The translations under genes were made by a program, and so were the position numbers. A stretch of 64,000 nt of DNA from Alicycliphilus denitrificans K601 (lineage in GTDB: Bacteria > Pseudomonadota > Gammaproteobacteria > Burkholderiales > Burkholderiaceae_C), in the NCBI RefSeq assembly GCF_000204645.1, contig NC_015422.1:2993001-3057000 (forward strand), in the 5' to 3' direction. The notes beneath the pieces are model-generated. The model was not told the DNA's origin. It saw nothing but the letters and a program-made list of their open reading frames with translations, and did not search any database. This document shows, piece by piece, positions 1 to 9,944 of this stretch (the first letter of the stretch is position 1; every line of letters begins with the position of its first letter).

Positions 1-36
1 CAGTTCCAGGAAGTAGCGCAGGTTGTCCCAGTCCAT
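1..36 (-). CDS. LysR-family transcriptional regulator, N-terminal fragment
   Basis: Only the first 12 codons are inside the window, reading MDWDNLRYFLEL from an ATG at 36-34. This is the usual opening of a LysR-type regulator, where the N-terminal helix-turn-helix begins. The gene runs off the left edge. It diverges from mmsA with 130 bp between the two starts, the classical LysR arrangement, so it probably controls the valine-degradation genes to its right. The family call rests on a very short match plus context. Confidence 0.6.
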   Translation of the reverse strand, partial: MDWDNLRYFLEL

Positions 37-60
37 GGTGGAGCCCTCTCTTCGCACGAA

Positions 61-89
61 TGTGCATATTTGCAAAGCCAAGGTGCACA
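61..89. promoter_or_regulatory. candidate operator between LysR gene and mmsA
   Basis: Between the divergent LysR and mmsA starts lie inverted arms TGTGCA (61-66) and TGCACA (84-89), 17 bases apart, in a locally AT-rich stretch. LysR proteins usually bind interrupted dyads in such positions. The site is a guess from symmetry and location only; no second copy was found to support it. Confidence 0.3.
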
Positions 90-166
90 ATTGTCTATTG
101 CATGGGTAATTTCGCACAACTACCATAGGGCCCGTTCACTCACCTTCAGCACAGGAGACCCGCGCC

Positions 167-1684
167 ATGGATGCATCCACCGCCGTACAAGCCCCTACCG
201 TCAAGCTCTTGATCAACGGCCAGATGGTCGAATCCAAGACCACCCAATGGCGCAACGTGGTCAACCCCGCCACCCAGGAGGTGCTGGCGCGCGTGCCCTT
301 CGCGACGCCCGACGAGGTGAATGCCGCCGTCGCCAACGCCAAGGAGGCCTTCAAGACCTGGCGCAAGACCCCCATTGGCACGCGCGCGCGCATCTTCCTC
401 AAGCTGCAGCAGCTGATCCGCGAGAACATGAAGGAGCTGGCCGCGCTGCTCACGGCCGAGCAGGGCAAGACCCTGCCCGACGCCGAGGGCGACGTGTTCC
501 GCGGCCTGGAGGTGGTGGAGCACGCCGCCGCCATCGGCAACCTGCAGCTGGGCGAGCTGGCCAACAACGTGGCCAGCGGCGTGGACACCTACACCGTGCT
601 GCAGCCCCTGGGCGTGTGCGCGGGCATCACGCCGTTCAACTTCCCGGCCATGATCCCGCTGTGGATGTTCCCCATGGCCATCGCCACCGGCAACACCTTC
701 GTGCTCAAGCCCTCCGAGCAGGACCCGATGGTGACCATGCGCCTGTGCGAGCTGGCGCTCGAAGCCGGCATTCCCCCCGGCGTGCTCAACGTGGTGCACG
801 GCGGCGAGGACGTGGTCAACGCCATCTGCGACCACCCGGACATCAAGGCCATCAGCTTCGTGGGCAGCACCCGCGTGGGCACGCACGTCTACAACCGCGC
901 CAGCCTGGCCGGCAAGCGCGTGCAATGCATGATGGGCGCGAAGAACCATGCGATCGTCATGCCCGACGCGAACAAGGAGCAGTCCATCAACGCCATCCTG
1001 GGCGCCTCGTTCGGCGCGGCCGGCCAGCGCTGCATGGCCATCTCGGTGGTGCTGCTGGTGGGCGAGGCGCAGAAGTGGCTGCCCGACTTCGTCGAGAAGG
1101 CCAAGGGGCTCAAGGTCTCGGCCGGCACCACCCCGGGCGCCGACCTGGGTCCGCTGATCTCCTGCGCCGCGCGCGAGCGCGTGGAGGGCCTGATCGCGCG
1201 CGGCGTGCAGGAAGGCGCCAAGCTCGAACTCGACGGCCGCAACCCCGGCATCGCCGGCTTCGAGAAGGGCAACTTCGTCGGCCCGACGATCTTCAGCGGC
1301 GTCAAGCCCGGCATGAGCATCTACGACCAGGAGGTTTTCGGCCCCGTGCTGTGCGTGGTGGCGGCCGACGACCTGGAGCAGGCCATCGAGTTCATCAACG
1401 CCAACCCCAACGGCAACGGCACGGCCATCTTCACGCAGTCCGGCGCGGCCGCGCGCATGTTCCAGGAAGATATCGACGTGGGCCAGGTCGGCATCAACCT
1501 GCCCGTGCCGGTGCCGGTCCCGCTGTTCTCGTTCACCGGCAGCCGCGCCTCCAAGCTCGGCGACCTGGGCCCCTACGGCAAGCAGGTGGTGCTGTTCTAC
1601 ACACAGACCAAGACCGTCACCGAACGCTGGTTCGACGACAGCACGCTGCACCACGGCGTGAACACCACCATCAGCCTGAAGTGA
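167..1684 (+). CDS. mmsA: CoA-acylating methylmalonate-semialdehyde dehydrogenase
   Basis: 505 residues, the usual length for MmsA/IolA enzymes, which oxidise methylmalonate semialdehyde with NAD+ and CoA to propionyl-CoA, the last step of valine breakdown. The aldehyde dehydrogenase fold is clear: the CoA/NAD region [15 protein letters not shown] near residue 160 and the catalytic cysteine in GQRCMAIS near residue 289. The ATG at 167 follows AGGAGA at 153-158. The IolA (inositol) role is the alternative, but the neighbouring acyl-CoA dehydrogenase and mmsB support the valine role. It is probably the first gene of a five-gene unit ending at the terminator at 4685. Confidence 0.93.
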   Translation: MDASTAVQAPTVKLLINGQMVESKTTQWRNVVNPATQEVLARVPFATPDEVNAAVANAKEAFKTWRKTPIGTRARIFLKLQQLIRENMKELAALLTAEQGKTLPDAEGDVFRGLEVVEHAAAIGNLQLGELANNVASGVDTYTVLQPLGVCAGITPFNFPAMIPLWMFPMAIATGNTFVLKPSEQDPMVTMRLCELALEAGIPPGVLNVVHGGEDVVNAICDHPDIKAISFVGSTRVGTHVYNRASLAGKRVQCMMGAKNHAIVMPDANKEQSINAILGASFGAAGQRCMAISVVLLVGEAQKWLPDFVEKAKGLKVSAGTTPGADLGPLISCAARERVEGLIARGVQEGAKLELDGRNPGIAGFEKGNFVGPTIFSGVKPGMSIYDQEVFGPVLCVVAADDLEQAIEFINANPNGNGTAIFTQSGAAARMFQEDIDVGQVGINLPVPVPVPLFSFTGSRASKLGDLGPYGKQVVLFYTQTKTVTERWFDDSTLHHGVNTTISLK

Positions 1685-2079
1685 CCGGCCCGCGCGCTGC
1701 CGCCCTCGCCCTTGCGCTGTGCCTCGGCGGCACGGCCGCCTGGGCGCAGGCCGGCGGCGCCTGCCGCCCCGGCGGTTCGGTGGAGGAGACCAACGCCTGC
1801 GCCGTGCGCGACTACCAGGAGGCGGACACCGCCCTGCAGATCCTGTACGGCGACGTGATGCGCGCCCTGTCGGCCCACGAGCGCCCCGCCCTGCGCCAGG
1901 ACCACCAGGCCTGGCAGCGCGCCCGCATCACGCAGTGCAAGCAGGCGCAGCGCGCGCAGGAGCAGCGCCCCGAATGGCCGCGCCTGTACCACGAATGCCT
2001 GGTGGCGCAGACCCGGGCGCGGCGCCAGGCCCTGATGCACTGGCTGCACCACGGCGAAGCGCCGCCGCACAACGAATAA
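1681..2079 (+). CDS. LprI/DUF1311-like small secreted protein
   Basis: 132 residues from a GTG that overlaps the mmsA stop (GTGA at 1681-1684). The N-terminus is a signal peptide (about residues 1-24, hydrophobic core [12 protein letters not shown], cleavage near AWAQA). The mature part has cysteines and the run [16 protein letters not shown], typical of the DUF1311 family that includes the lysozyme inhibitor LprI, so a periplasmic location is expected. Its function in a valine-degradation operon is not obvious; it may simply be co-transcribed. Residue-level similarity was judged by eye, and lysozyme inhibition is unproven for this branch. Confidence 0.7.
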   Translation: MTGPRAAALALALCLGGTAAWAQAGGACRPGGSVEETNACAVRDYQEADTALQILYGDVMRALSAHERPALRQDHQAWQRARITQCKQAQRAQEQRPEWPRLYHECLVAQTRARRQALMHWLHHGEAPPHNE

Positions 2080-2104
2080 GCGACGAGAGAAGGAGAGCAC
2101 CGCC

Positions 2105-3271
2105 ATGGACTTTGAACTCAGCGAAGACCAGCGCGCCTTTGCCGACACCGCCCGCCAGTTCGCCCAGGCGGAGCTGGCCCCCCACGCCGCGCGCTGGGAC
2201 GCCGAGGGCATCTTCCCGGTGGAGGCCATCGCCAAGGCGGGCGAGCTGGGCTTTTGCGGCCTGTACGCGCCCGAGTCCGTCGGCGGCCTGCAGCTGCCCC
2301 GGCTGGACGCCACGCTGGTCTTCGAGGAACTGGCCGCCGTGGACCCCAGCACCACCGCCTTCATCACCATCCACAACATGGCCACCTGGATGCTGGGCAC
2401 CTGGGCCCAGGATGCGGTGCGCGCCGAATGGGGCGAGGCATTGACCAGCGGCCGCAAGCTCGCCAGCTACTGCCTGACCGAGCCCGGCAGCGGGTCGGAC
2501 GCCGCCTCCATCAAGACCCGCGCCGAACTCGTGGGCGGCGAGTACGTCATCAACGGCGGCAAGGCCTTCATCAGCGGCGCGGGCAGCACCCACGTGCTCG
2601 TCCTCATGGCCCGCACGGGCGACGCGCAATCGGGCGCCGCCGGCATCAGCGCCTTCGCCGTGCCCGCCGACCTGCCGGGCATCCACTACGGCAAGAAGGA
2701 GGAAAAAATGGGCTGGAACAGCCAGCCCACGCGCCAGATCAGCTTCGACAACGTGCGCATCCCCGCGCAGAATCTGCTGGGCCGCGAGGGCGAGGGCTTC
2801 AAGATCGCCATGAAGGGCCTGGACGGCGGGCGCATCAACATCGCCACCTGCTCGGTGGGCGCGGCGCAGGGCGCGCTTGCCCACGCCCAGCGCTACATGC
2901 AGGAGCGCAAGCAGTTCGGCAAGCCCATCGCCAGCTTCCAGGCCCTGCAGTTCAAGCTGGCCGACATGGCCACGGAGCTCATCGCCGCGCGCCAGATGGT
3001 GCGGCTGGCCGCCAGCAAACTCGACGCCGGCGCACGCGACGCCTCCACCTACTGCGCCATGGCCAAGCGCTTCGCCACCGACGCGGGCTTCAACGTGGTC
3101 AACGAGGCGCTGCAGCTGCACGGCGGCTACGGCTACATCCGCGAATACCCGCTGGAGCGCCTGCTGCGCGACGCGCGCGTGCACCAGATCCTGGAGGGCA
3201 CGAACGAGATCATGCGCGTCATCATCGGCAGGCGCATGCTCGACGGCGATGCACCGGATGCAGTCCGATAG
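2105..3271 (+). CDS. acyl-CoA dehydrogenase, probably isobutyryl-CoA dehydrogenase
   Basis: 388 residues with the complete acyl-CoA dehydrogenase layout: N-terminal helical domain, FAD/substrate motif LTEPGSGSDAASIKT near residue 122, and a C-terminal helical domain with the catalytic glutamate in ILEGTNEIM near residue 363. Placed between mmsA and mmsB, it should oxidise isobutyryl-CoA to methacrylyl-CoA in valine catabolism. GGAGAG precedes the ATG at 2105. Its stop codon TAG (3269-3271) lies inside the GATAGC end of a dispersed repeat, so the repeat sets the present C-terminus (DAPDAVR). The enzyme could also accept other short branched acyl-CoAs. Confidence 0.85.
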   Translation: MDFELSEDQRAFADTARQFAQAELAPHAARWDAEGIFPVEAIAKAGELGFCGLYAPESVGGLQLPRLDATLVFEELAAVDPSTTAFITIHNMATWMLGTWAQDAVRAEWGEALTSGRKLASYCLTEPGSGSDAASIKTRAELVGGEYVINGGKAFISGAGSTHVLVLMARTGDAQSGAAGISAFAVPADLPGIHYGKKEEKMGWNSQPTRQISFDNVRIPAQNLLGREGEGFKIAMKGLDGGRINIATCSVGAAQGALAHAQRYMQERKQFGKPIASFQALQFKLADMATELIAARQMVRLAASKLDAGARDASTYCAMAKRFATDAGFNVVNEALQLHGGYGYIREYPLERLLRDARVHQILEGTNEIMRVIIGRRMLDGDAPDAVR

Positions 3272-3324
3272 CTATCGATAAAAGAGCTGCCAGCGCTTGA
3301 TGGACGGGCGCTTGCGGCCTTTTC
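3267..3324 (+). repeat. dispersed palindromic element, copy 1
   Basis: Starts with GATAGC, continues with GAGCTGCCAGCGCTTG and GGGCGCTTG and ends in TTTTC. It shares these blocks with ten other copies in the window. It overlaps the stop codon of the upstream acyl-CoA dehydrogenase and fills most of the gap to the TfoX-like gene. Confidence 0.75.
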
Positions 3325-3338
3325 AACCACATACCACC

Positions 3339-3725
3339 ATGCCCGCCCGCCCCCTGTCCGACGAAACGCTGCACCTGATCGCCGCAGTGCAGGACGCCCT
3401 GGCCGAGCGCCTGGACGCGCGGGCACGCGTGGAGGAACGCCAGCTCTTCGGCAGCCACGCCTTCATGGTGGACGGCAAGCTTTGCCTGGCCGTCAAGGGC
3501 GACGAGCTGCTGGTGCGCCTGCCGCCGCCGCAGCACGCGGCCATCGCCGAAACCCCCGGCCTGCGCGAGCTGGACCCGCGCGGCGGCATGTCCGGCTACT
3601 TCTGGGTCACGCCCGCCGCCTACGCCACGCGCGCCCAGTGGCGCCACTGGATAGACGCAGCCCTGGCCTACAACCCGCAGGCCAGGGCCACGCCCCGGCG
3701 CTCCGCGCCTCCCCCTTCCCGCTAG
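3339..3725 (+). CDS. TfoX/Sxy N-terminal domain protein
   Basis: 128 residues from the ATG at 3339. A longer reading from TTG at 3297 would start inside the repeat element and is unlikely. The sequence shows the TfoX N-terminal pattern: an early helix, then RQLFGSHAFMVDGKLCLAV and GYFWVTPAAY near the end. TfoX/Sxy of gammaproteobacteria co-activates competence genes with CRP, but stand-alone N-terminal-domain proteins like this are widespread and mostly uncharacterised. It sits co-directionally inside the valine cluster, 30 bp before mmsB. A competence role is not implied by the context. Confidence 0.75.
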   Translation: MPARPLSDETLHLIAAVQDALAERLDARARVEERQLFGSHAFMVDGKLCLAVKGDELLVRLPPPQHAAIAETPGLRELDPRGGMSGYFWVTPAAYATRAQWRHWIDAALAYNPQARATPRRSAPPPSR

Positions 3726-3755
3726 TCACCCTTCATTCATCACAGGAGACCCACC

Positions 3756-4652
3756 ATGCAAATCGCATTCATCGGCCTGGGCCACATGGGCGCCCCCATG
3801 GCCATCAACCTGCACAAGGCCGGCCACGCCATCAAGGCCTTCGACTTGAGCGCGGACGCCTGCGCCCAGGTCAAGGCCCAGGGCCTGCAGGTCGCCGCCA
3901 GCGCCCAGGACGCCGTGCAGGGCGCCGAGGCCGTCATCAGCATGCTGCCCGCCAGCCAGCACGTGGAGGGCCTGTACCTGGGCAAGGACGGCCAGGGCGG
4001 CCTGCTGCAGCACATCGCCAAGGGCACGCTGGTGATCGACAGCTCCACGATCGCCGCCGCCACCAGCCAGAAGGCCGCCAAGGCGGCCGAAGCCGCAGGC
4101 ATCGCCTTCATCGACGCGCCCGTCTCGGGCGGCACCGGCGGCGCCATCGCGGGCACGCTCACCTTCATGGTCGGCGGCAGCGACGCCAACCTGGAGCGCG
4201 CGCGCCCCCTGCTCGAAAAGATGGGCAAGAACATCTTCCACGCCGGAGCCGTGGGCGCGGGCCAGACGGCCAAGATCTGCAACAACATGCTGCTGGGCAT
4301 CCTGATGATCGGCACCAGCGAAGCCATCTCGCTGGGCGTGGCCAACGGCCTCGACCCCAAGGTGCTCAGCGAGATCATGCGCCGCAGCTCCGGCGGCAAC
4401 TGGGCGCTGGAGGTCTACAACCCCTACCCCGGCGTGCAAGAGGCCAGCGCCGCCACACGCGGCTACACCGGCGGCTTCGGCACCGACCTGATGCTCAAGG
4501 ACCTGGGCCTGGCCCAGGAAAACGCCACCGCCGTGAAGGCCAGCACGCCCCTGGGCGGGCTGGCGCGCGCGCTCTACGCGGCGCACAGCCTCGCGGGGCA
4601 TGGGGGCGAGGACTTTTCGAGCGTGATCAAGATGCTGCAGAAAAAGGGGTGA
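3756..4652 (+). CDS. mmsB: 3-hydroxyisobutyrate dehydrogenase
   Basis: 298 residues. The Rossmann motif IGLGHMGAPMAINL is at residue 5, the substrate-binding segment DAPVSGGTGGA is near residue 124, and the catalytic lysine is in GQTAKICNN near residue 173. All are hallmarks of the beta-hydroxyacid dehydrogenase family. It converts 3-hydroxyisobutyrate to methylmalonate semialdehyde, the substrate of MmsA at the head of the cluster. CAGGAG precedes the ATG. It is the last gene before a strong terminator. Confidence 0.92.
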   Translation: MQIAFIGLGHMGAPMAINLHKAGHAIKAFDLSADACAQVKAQGLQVAASAQDAVQGAEAVISMLPASQHVEGLYLGKDGQGGLLQHIAKGTLVIDSSTIAAATSQKAAKAAEAAGIAFIDAPVSGGTGGAIAGTLTFMVGGSDANLERARPLLEKMGKNIFHAGAVGAGQTAKICNNMLLGILMIGTSEAISLGVANGLDPKVLSEIMRRSSGGNWALEVYNPYPGVQEASAATRGYTGGFGTDLMLKDLGLAQENATAVKASTPLGGLARALYAAHSLAGHGGEDFSSVIKMLQKKG

Positions 4653-4684
4653 GTCGGGTTTTTCTGTAAACCCTCCGCGGAACG

Positions 4685-4716
4685 GGCGCTGTAGCATGTG
4701 CTACGGCGCCTTTTTT
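4685..4716 (+). terminator. intrinsic terminator after mmsB
   Basis: GGCGC (4685-4689) and TAGC-containing arms pair with GCTA and GCGCC (4706-4710), giving a roughly 11-pair stem with one G-T pair and a tiny loop, directly followed by six Ts (4711-4716). A textbook Rho-independent terminator ending the valine-degradation unit. Confidence 0.9.
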
Positions 4717-4814
4717 ATCTGGCATGAAGGGCATTGTGTTTTCTTTCTCGATTTGTCTGCAGCGCCATGCCCCAGAGAAGAACATGGCCGATCCTGCAAA
4801 AGGAGCTGAAAACA

Positions 4815-5648
4815 ATGCCCATCAATAATATCGGCGTGAATCTTCTGCTCCTGTACATGCGCCGATTCCCCCTGGAAGCCGGCAAGTGGCGTTTTTCGCA
4901 GTGGTTAAACGAGCGGACCCACAAAATAGAGACCGTTGCACGGACAAGTTACGGCTTCCTGATGCATCTGAACACCAGGGATTTCATTCAGCACACGATT
5001 TTCGTGACCGGCCGATGGGACGACGACGTTGGCCGTGTAATTTTATCGAGACTTAAAACAGACGATGTCTTTGTCGACATAGGGGCAAATGTTGGATATT
5101 TTTCATTGCTGGCATCGCAAATCTGCAGCAAAGTCATTTCATTCGAGCCCAATCCCACGTGCCTTGCGCAGCTGAATAGAAATATTGAAATCAACAACAG
5201 GCAAAACATAGATGTCCGGCCCGTCGGCCTGGCCGACAAGCGCGGCATTGCCGAATTCCATGTGGCCAATGCATCGAATATTGGCGGCGGCTCTTTACGA
5301 GAAGGCTCGGGGGAGAAATTTTCCGTTCACCTCGATACATTGGACAGCCAACTGTCCGCCCAGCCCATCAGACTCATAAAAATCGACATCGAGGGCGCCG
5401 AAGTCCTGGCGTTGAAAGGGGCCTCTGCGATTCTATCGCGGCCGGATGCTCCAGACGTGATTTGCGAAATATCAGAAAACACCCTGCAACAGCTTGGATC
5501 GTCGAAAGAAGAGCTTTTCAGACTCATGTCATCCCATGGCTACAAGAACAAGATCATTTCCCCAATCAGGAAATCCAACCTGACCGATGAAGTGCCGTTC
5601 TTTCAATACGACGCGCTGTTTTACAAAGACGGGGCTGGACAGAATTGA
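4815..5648 (+). CDS. FkbM-family SAM-dependent methyltransferase
   Basis: 277 residues from the ATG at 4815, which has AAAAGGAG at 4797-4804. Upstream in-frame codons to 4734 lack such a site. Motif I (FVDIGANVGYFSLLAS) binds S-adenosylmethionine, and IKIDIEGAEVLALKGA is the FkbM signature. Family members O-methylate sugars or polyketide-like hydroxyls, often in surface-glycan loci; the acceptor here is unknown. No glycan genes flank it. Base composition differs from the neighbours (22 of 60 bases are G/C in 5041-5100), and AT-ending codons are common, pointing to horizontal acquisition. The gene stands alone after a terminator. Confidence 0.85.
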   Translation: MPINNIGVNLLLLYMRRFPLEAGKWRFSQWLNERTHKIETVARTSYGFLMHLNTRDFIQHTIFVTGRWDDDVGRVILSRLKTDDVFVDIGANVGYFSLLASQICSKVISFEPNPTCLAQLNRNIEINNRQNIDVRPVGLADKRGIAEFHVANASNIGGGSLREGSGEKFSVHLDTLDSQLSAQPIRLIKIDIEGAEVLALKGASAILSRPDAPDVICEISENTLQQLGSSKEELFRLMSSHGYKNKIISPIRKSNLTDEVPFFQYDALFYKDGAGQN

Positions 5649-5917
5649 GGGATAGACCCGTCGCCGTGCATCTGTCGACCGGGCCCGCCCATAGGCACTG
5701 CTTCTTGCCAGGCGGCCTTCCGGCATTTCGCCATTCAGTACCAATTGCTCTGTTTTTTATAGCACACTGTTCTTTTCCCATAACATTTCCGGCCATCGAA
5801 TCCGATTCGACGCCCGAGCCGGTCCAGCGTGGCTGCAAGGAGCCGGGTATGCGCCCAAGGATTCAGGCAGGCCCGGTGGTATCATGATCCTCAAAGCCAA
5901 ATTCCTGTGAGGTGTGC
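5649..5917. other. intergenic region with one short palindrome
   Basis: This 269-base stretch between the methyltransferase and the next small gene holds no convincing gene. The only structure seen is the odd-length perfect palindrome TCGAATCCGATTCGA at 5796-5810, which could be a protein-binding site or chance. The base composition returns to the local high-GC norm towards its right end. Confidence 0.4.
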
Positions 5918-6088
5918 GTGGCCAAGCCCAATTATTCTTTCGAAAAACGTCAGCGCGAACTTGAGAAAAAGAAAAAGAAGGAAGAAAAAAACCAGCGCAA
6001 GCTCGCCAAGGGTTCCGCACCCGATGCCTCAACGGTTGCGCAGGCTTCCGCGCCCGCCGATGCTGGCATACCAGCCGAGAATGCCTGA
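5918..6088 (+). CDS. small lysine/glutamate-rich basic protein
   Basis: 56 residues from GTG at 5918, preceded by GAGG at 5909-5912. The N-terminal half (AKPNYSFEKRQRELEKKKKK, then EEKNQRKLAKG) is a highly charged predicted helix or coiled coil; the rest is low-complexity Ala/Ser/Pro. I recall very similar short proteins as conserved hypotheticals in Burkholderiales, but no function is known to me. The unusual lysine run and the clean start/stop support a real gene. A nucleic-acid or ribosome association would fit the charge pattern but is only inference. Confidence 0.65.
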   Translation: MAKPNYSFEKRQRELEKKKKKEEKNQRKLAKGSAPDASTVAQASAPADAGIPAENA

Positions 6089-6096
6089 CTGCCGTA

Positions 6097-6121
6097 GTCG
6101 AATGCCGCCATTGCATTCGAC
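6097..6121. terminator. hairpin between convergent genes
   Basis: GTCGAATGC (6097-6105) and GCATTCGAC (6113-6121) form a perfect 9-bp stem around a 7-base loop, located between the ends of two convergent genes. There is no T-run, so it may act as a bidirectional RNA end or stability hairpin rather than a classical terminator. Confidence 0.5.
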
Positions 6122-6145
6122 AAACATGAGTCGGATCGGAACTCC

Positions 6146-6535
6146 TCAAGCGCCCATGGCCTCCCACTGCGGCAGGCAGTGCCGCGCCAGCGCAGTCACC
6201 CAGCAGGACTCTCCAGGCACGAAGGCGATGCCGTAGCGCGGGCTGACGAGAAAGCCCGCGCGCTCGAAGGCCGCATCGTCGCCCGCCCGCACGAAGGCGG
6301 CCAGGCTGGCGAACGGGACGGCCACGGTGCCCAGGTGCAGCGCCCGGGCGCGGGCGGTGATTTCCTCCAGTCTGCCGCCATCCTGGAAGCGGTAGACCAC
6401 GCCGCCATAGTCCAGCGCGGTCAGGCCTACGCCGTTGCGTTCCTCGCTGCGCGGCCGGCCGCGGGCGCGGACGATGTCTTCGCGCATGGCGGTGAACGGC
6501 ACGCCGTCCACGCTTTCGTAGGGCTTCAAGTGCAT
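6146..6535 (-). CDS. conserved hypothetical protein (129 aa)
   Basis: 129 residues from ATG at 6535 (MHLKPYESVDGVPFTAMRED). I do not recognise the family. It has no signal peptide, no membrane segment and no cysteine-rich motif beyond two late cysteines. It looks like a compact alpha/beta domain with segments GLTALDYGGVVYRFQDGG and SPRYGIAFVPGESCWV. Codon use matches the neighbours, and it sits divergently from trpB with 137 bp between starts. It is probably a cytosolic protein of unknown role. Confidence 0.6.
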   Translation of the reverse strand: MHLKPYESVDGVPFTAMREDIVRARGRPRSEERNGVGLTALDYGGVVYRFQDGGRLEEITARARALHLGTVAVPFASLAAFVRAGDDAAFERAGFLVSPRYGIAFVPGESCWVTALARHCLPQWEAMGA

Positions 6536-6672
6536 GGCTGAATTCTGGCGCCCATCGGGACAACCCTGGCGGCGCGCGGCCCGGAACGTGATGGATCTGC
6601 GCGTATATTGCGCCGTGCCGCCGGCCTGCGCCCCGCAGGCCCTTCCCAATTCAACCACCCTCCTCCACTGCG

Positions 6673-7881
<1,209 letters not shown>

Positions 7882-7908
7882 TTTTTTGCATTTCAAGGAG
7901 TTTTGGAC

Positions 7909-8247
7909 ATGGCCCTGCCACCCAACAAAGAACGCAGCCGCCGCCTTCGCAAGAAGATGCGCGTGGGCGAATTCCAGGAGTTCGGCTTCGAGTACGAGCT
8001 GAAAGTCCGGCAGGCCCTGGCACCCGAGCAGGAAGAGGCGCTGATGGACCGCTTTGTGCGCGAGCTGCTCGTGCCCCGCAACCTGGCCGCCGCCGGCTGG
8101 GTGCGCGAGGGCTTCGTCACGGCGTTCGCGCGCGGCTCCGCCACCGAGGACGACCGCCAAGCCACGCAGGCCTGGCTGGCCGCCCAGCCCGAGGTGGCCG
8201 AGGCCACGGTGAGCGCGCTCAAGGACGCGTGGTACTTGGAGGACTGA
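7909..8247 (+). CDS. yggL: YggL-family 50S ribosome-binding protein
   Basis: 112 residues from ATG at 7909, with CAAGGAG at 7893-7899; an in-frame TTG at 7903 is less likely. The opening NKERSRRLRKKMRVGEFQEF and the later GFVTAF segment match the YggL (DUF469) family. E. coli YggL associates with the large ribosomal subunit. Its role is modest and poorly defined, so only the family assignment is firm. It lies 27 bp after trpB and may be co-transcribed. A dispersed repeat begins right after its stop. Confidence 0.85.
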   Translation: MALPPNKERSRRLRKKMRVGEFQEFGFEYELKVRQALAPEQEEALMDRFVRELLVPRNLAAAGWVREGFVTAFARGSATEDDRQATQAWLAAQPEVAEATVSALKDAWYLED

Positions 8248-8249
8248 GG

Positions 8250-8312
8250 TTTCAAGCCTTTTTGCCCTGCAGCGCCCGTCTGGCAAGCGCCAAACGTTAT
8301 TATTTCGATAGC
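8250..8312 (-). repeat. dispersed palindromic element, copy 2
   Basis: On the minus strand it runs GCTATCGAAATAATAAC, GGCGCTTG, GGGCGCTG, GGCAAAAAGGCTTGAAA. It fills nearly the whole gap between the convergent yggL and garD genes, with GATAGC at the right end. Confidence 0.75.
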
Positions 8313-8323
8313 AATGAGCCTGT

Positions 8324-9904
8324 TCAGGTCACCGGCGCGGGGTTGAACAGCACCAACTGGTTGTGCAGCTTCCACTGCTCCGCCCAGGTCTTCCTGCGGC
8401 CGCTGGCCACGTCAAGCATGAGGTGGAACAGCTCCCAGCCCACGTCCTCAATGCTGGCCTCGCCGTCGGCGATGCGGCCGGCGTTCACGTCCATCAGGTC
8501 GTGCCAGCGCCGCGCCAGGTCGCTGCGCGTGGCCACCTTGATGACCGGGCACGCGGCCAAGCCGTAGGGCGTGCCACGCCCGGTGGTGAACACGTGCAGG
8601 TTCATGCCGGCGGCCAGCTGCAGCGTGCCGCAGATGAAGTCGCTGGCCGGCGTAGCGGCGTAGAGCAGGCCCTTTCGCGCCGCCCGCTCGCCCGGGGCAA
8701 CGACGCCGGAGATCGGCGCGCTGCCGCTCTTGACGATGGAGCCCATGGCCTTCTCGACGATGTTGGACAGCCCGCCCTTCTTGTTGCCCGGCGTGGTGTT
8801 GGCGCTGCGGTCCACGCGGCCGCGCGCCAGATAGGCGTCGTACCAGGCCATCTGGTCGATCAAGGCCTGCGCCACCTCGGGCGTGGCGGCGCGCGCGGTG
8901 AGCTGGTCGATGCCGTCGCGCACCTCCGTCACCTCGCTGAACATCACGGTGGCGCCGGCGCGCACCAACAGGTCGGCGCAGAAGCCCACGGCCGGGTTGG
9001 CCGTCACGCCGCTGAAGGCGTCGCTGCCGCCGCACTGCACGCCCACCACCAGCGCGCTGGCCGGCACCGTTTCGCGCCGGCGCGCGTTCAGGCGCGCCAG
9101 GTGCGCCTCGGCCTGGCGCAGGATGGACTCGACCATGGACATGAAGCCGACATGCGCCTCGTCCTGCAGGCACACCACGTCCAGCACCGAATCGGCGCTG
9201 GCGCCCACGTCGGCCACGTTGCGCTCATCGACCAGCGGGATGCTGCCCGGCGGCAGCAGGCGCTCGGGCTGCAGCTTCTCGCAGCCCAGGCTCACCACCA
9301 TCAGCTCGCCGCCGAAGTTCGGGTTCAGGCTGATGTTGCGCAGCGTGCGGATGGGCACCGCCGCGTCCGGCGCGTCGATGGCGACGCCGCAGCCGTAGCC
9401 GTGCTCCAGCGCCACCACGTCGTCCACATGGGGGTACCTGGGCAGCAGCTCGGCCTTGATGCGCTGCACGGCAAAGGCCGTCACCCCGGCCACGCACTGC
9501 ACCGTCTGCGTGATGGCCAGGATGTTGCGCGTGCCCACCGAGCCGTCGGCGTTGCGGTAGCCCTCGAAGGTGTAGCCGGCCAGCGGCTCCTGCGGCGCGG
9601 GGCGGATGGTGGCGATGGGCAGGCCGTCCAGCGCGCGCGCATCGGGCATCCTGAGCAGGCGCTCGTGCACCCAGCTGCCGGCCGGTATGGGCCGCAGCGC
9701 ATAGCCTATGACCACGTTGTAGCGGCGCACCGCGCCGCCCTCGGGGATGCCCACCAGCGCCACCTTGTGCGCCTGGGGCACCCTGTCGAGCAGCACCAGG
9801 CCGCCGGGCAGCACGGCGCCCGCGGGCAGGCCGCCGTCGTTGGCGACGATGGCGACGTTGTCTGCCGGATGCATGGTGATGGAAAGCGGGGCTTGGGTAT
9901 TCAT
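8324..9904 (-). CDS. garD: galactarate dehydratase
   Basis: 526 residues of the UxaA/GarD family: an N-terminal SAF-like domain (about 1-110) and a long C-terminal domain beginning with [17 protein letters not shown] and containing EHGYGCG and [13 protein letters not shown]. GarD dehydrates meso-galactarate to 5-dehydro-4-deoxyglucarate using a metal ion, normally Fe2+. Length (about 523 in E. coli) and context favour GarD over altronate dehydratase UxaA. It is the distal gene of a leftward unit (dehydratase paralogue, Bug receptor, garD) and feeds the KdgD and semialdehyde dehydrogenase steps encoded to the right. Confidence 0.87.
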   Translation of the reverse strand: MNTQAPLSITMHPADNVAIVANDGGLPAGAVLPGGLVLLDRVPQAHKVALVGIPEGGAVRRYNVVIGYALRPIPAGSWVHERLLRMPDARALDGLPIATIRPAPQEPLAGYTFEGYRNADGSVGTRNILAITQTVQCVAGVTAFAVQRIKAELLPRYPHVDDVVALEHGYGCGVAIDAPDAAVPIRTLRNISLNPNFGGELMVVSLGCEKLQPERLLPPGSIPLVDERNVADVGASADSVLDVVCLQDEAHVGFMSMVESILRQAEAHLARLNARRRETVPASALVVGVQCGGSDAFSGVTANPAVGFCADLLVRAGATVMFSEVTEVRDGIDQLTARAATPEVAQALIDQMAWYDAYLARGRVDRSANTTPGNKKGGLSNIVEKAMGSIVKSGSAPISGVVAPGERAARKGLLYAATPASDFICGTLQLAAGMNLHVFTTGRGTPYGLAACPVIKVATRSDLARRWHDLMDVNAGRIADGEASIEDVGWELFHLMLDVASGRRKTWAEQWKLHNQLVLFNPAPVT

Positions 9905-9944
9905 CGCACTGTCATCTCGCCACGGGCATCGTCATGGATACGGC

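Noticed and set aside
70..1660. Long open frames overlapping mmsA on both strands
   Set aside because: They are rich in Arg/Gly/Ala/His and lack any family motif, as expected from the GC-rich third positions of the real gene; the same pattern occurs over nearly every gene here.
3297..3338. TTG/ATG start for the TfoX-like gene at 3297
   Set aside because: These codons lie in the dispersed repeat and encode residues unlike the family; the ATG at 3339 fits the domain start.
5796..5810. The short palindrome as a terminator of the FkbM gene
   Set aside because: It is about 150 bases past the stop, has a one-base centre unsuited to an RNA loop, and no T-run.
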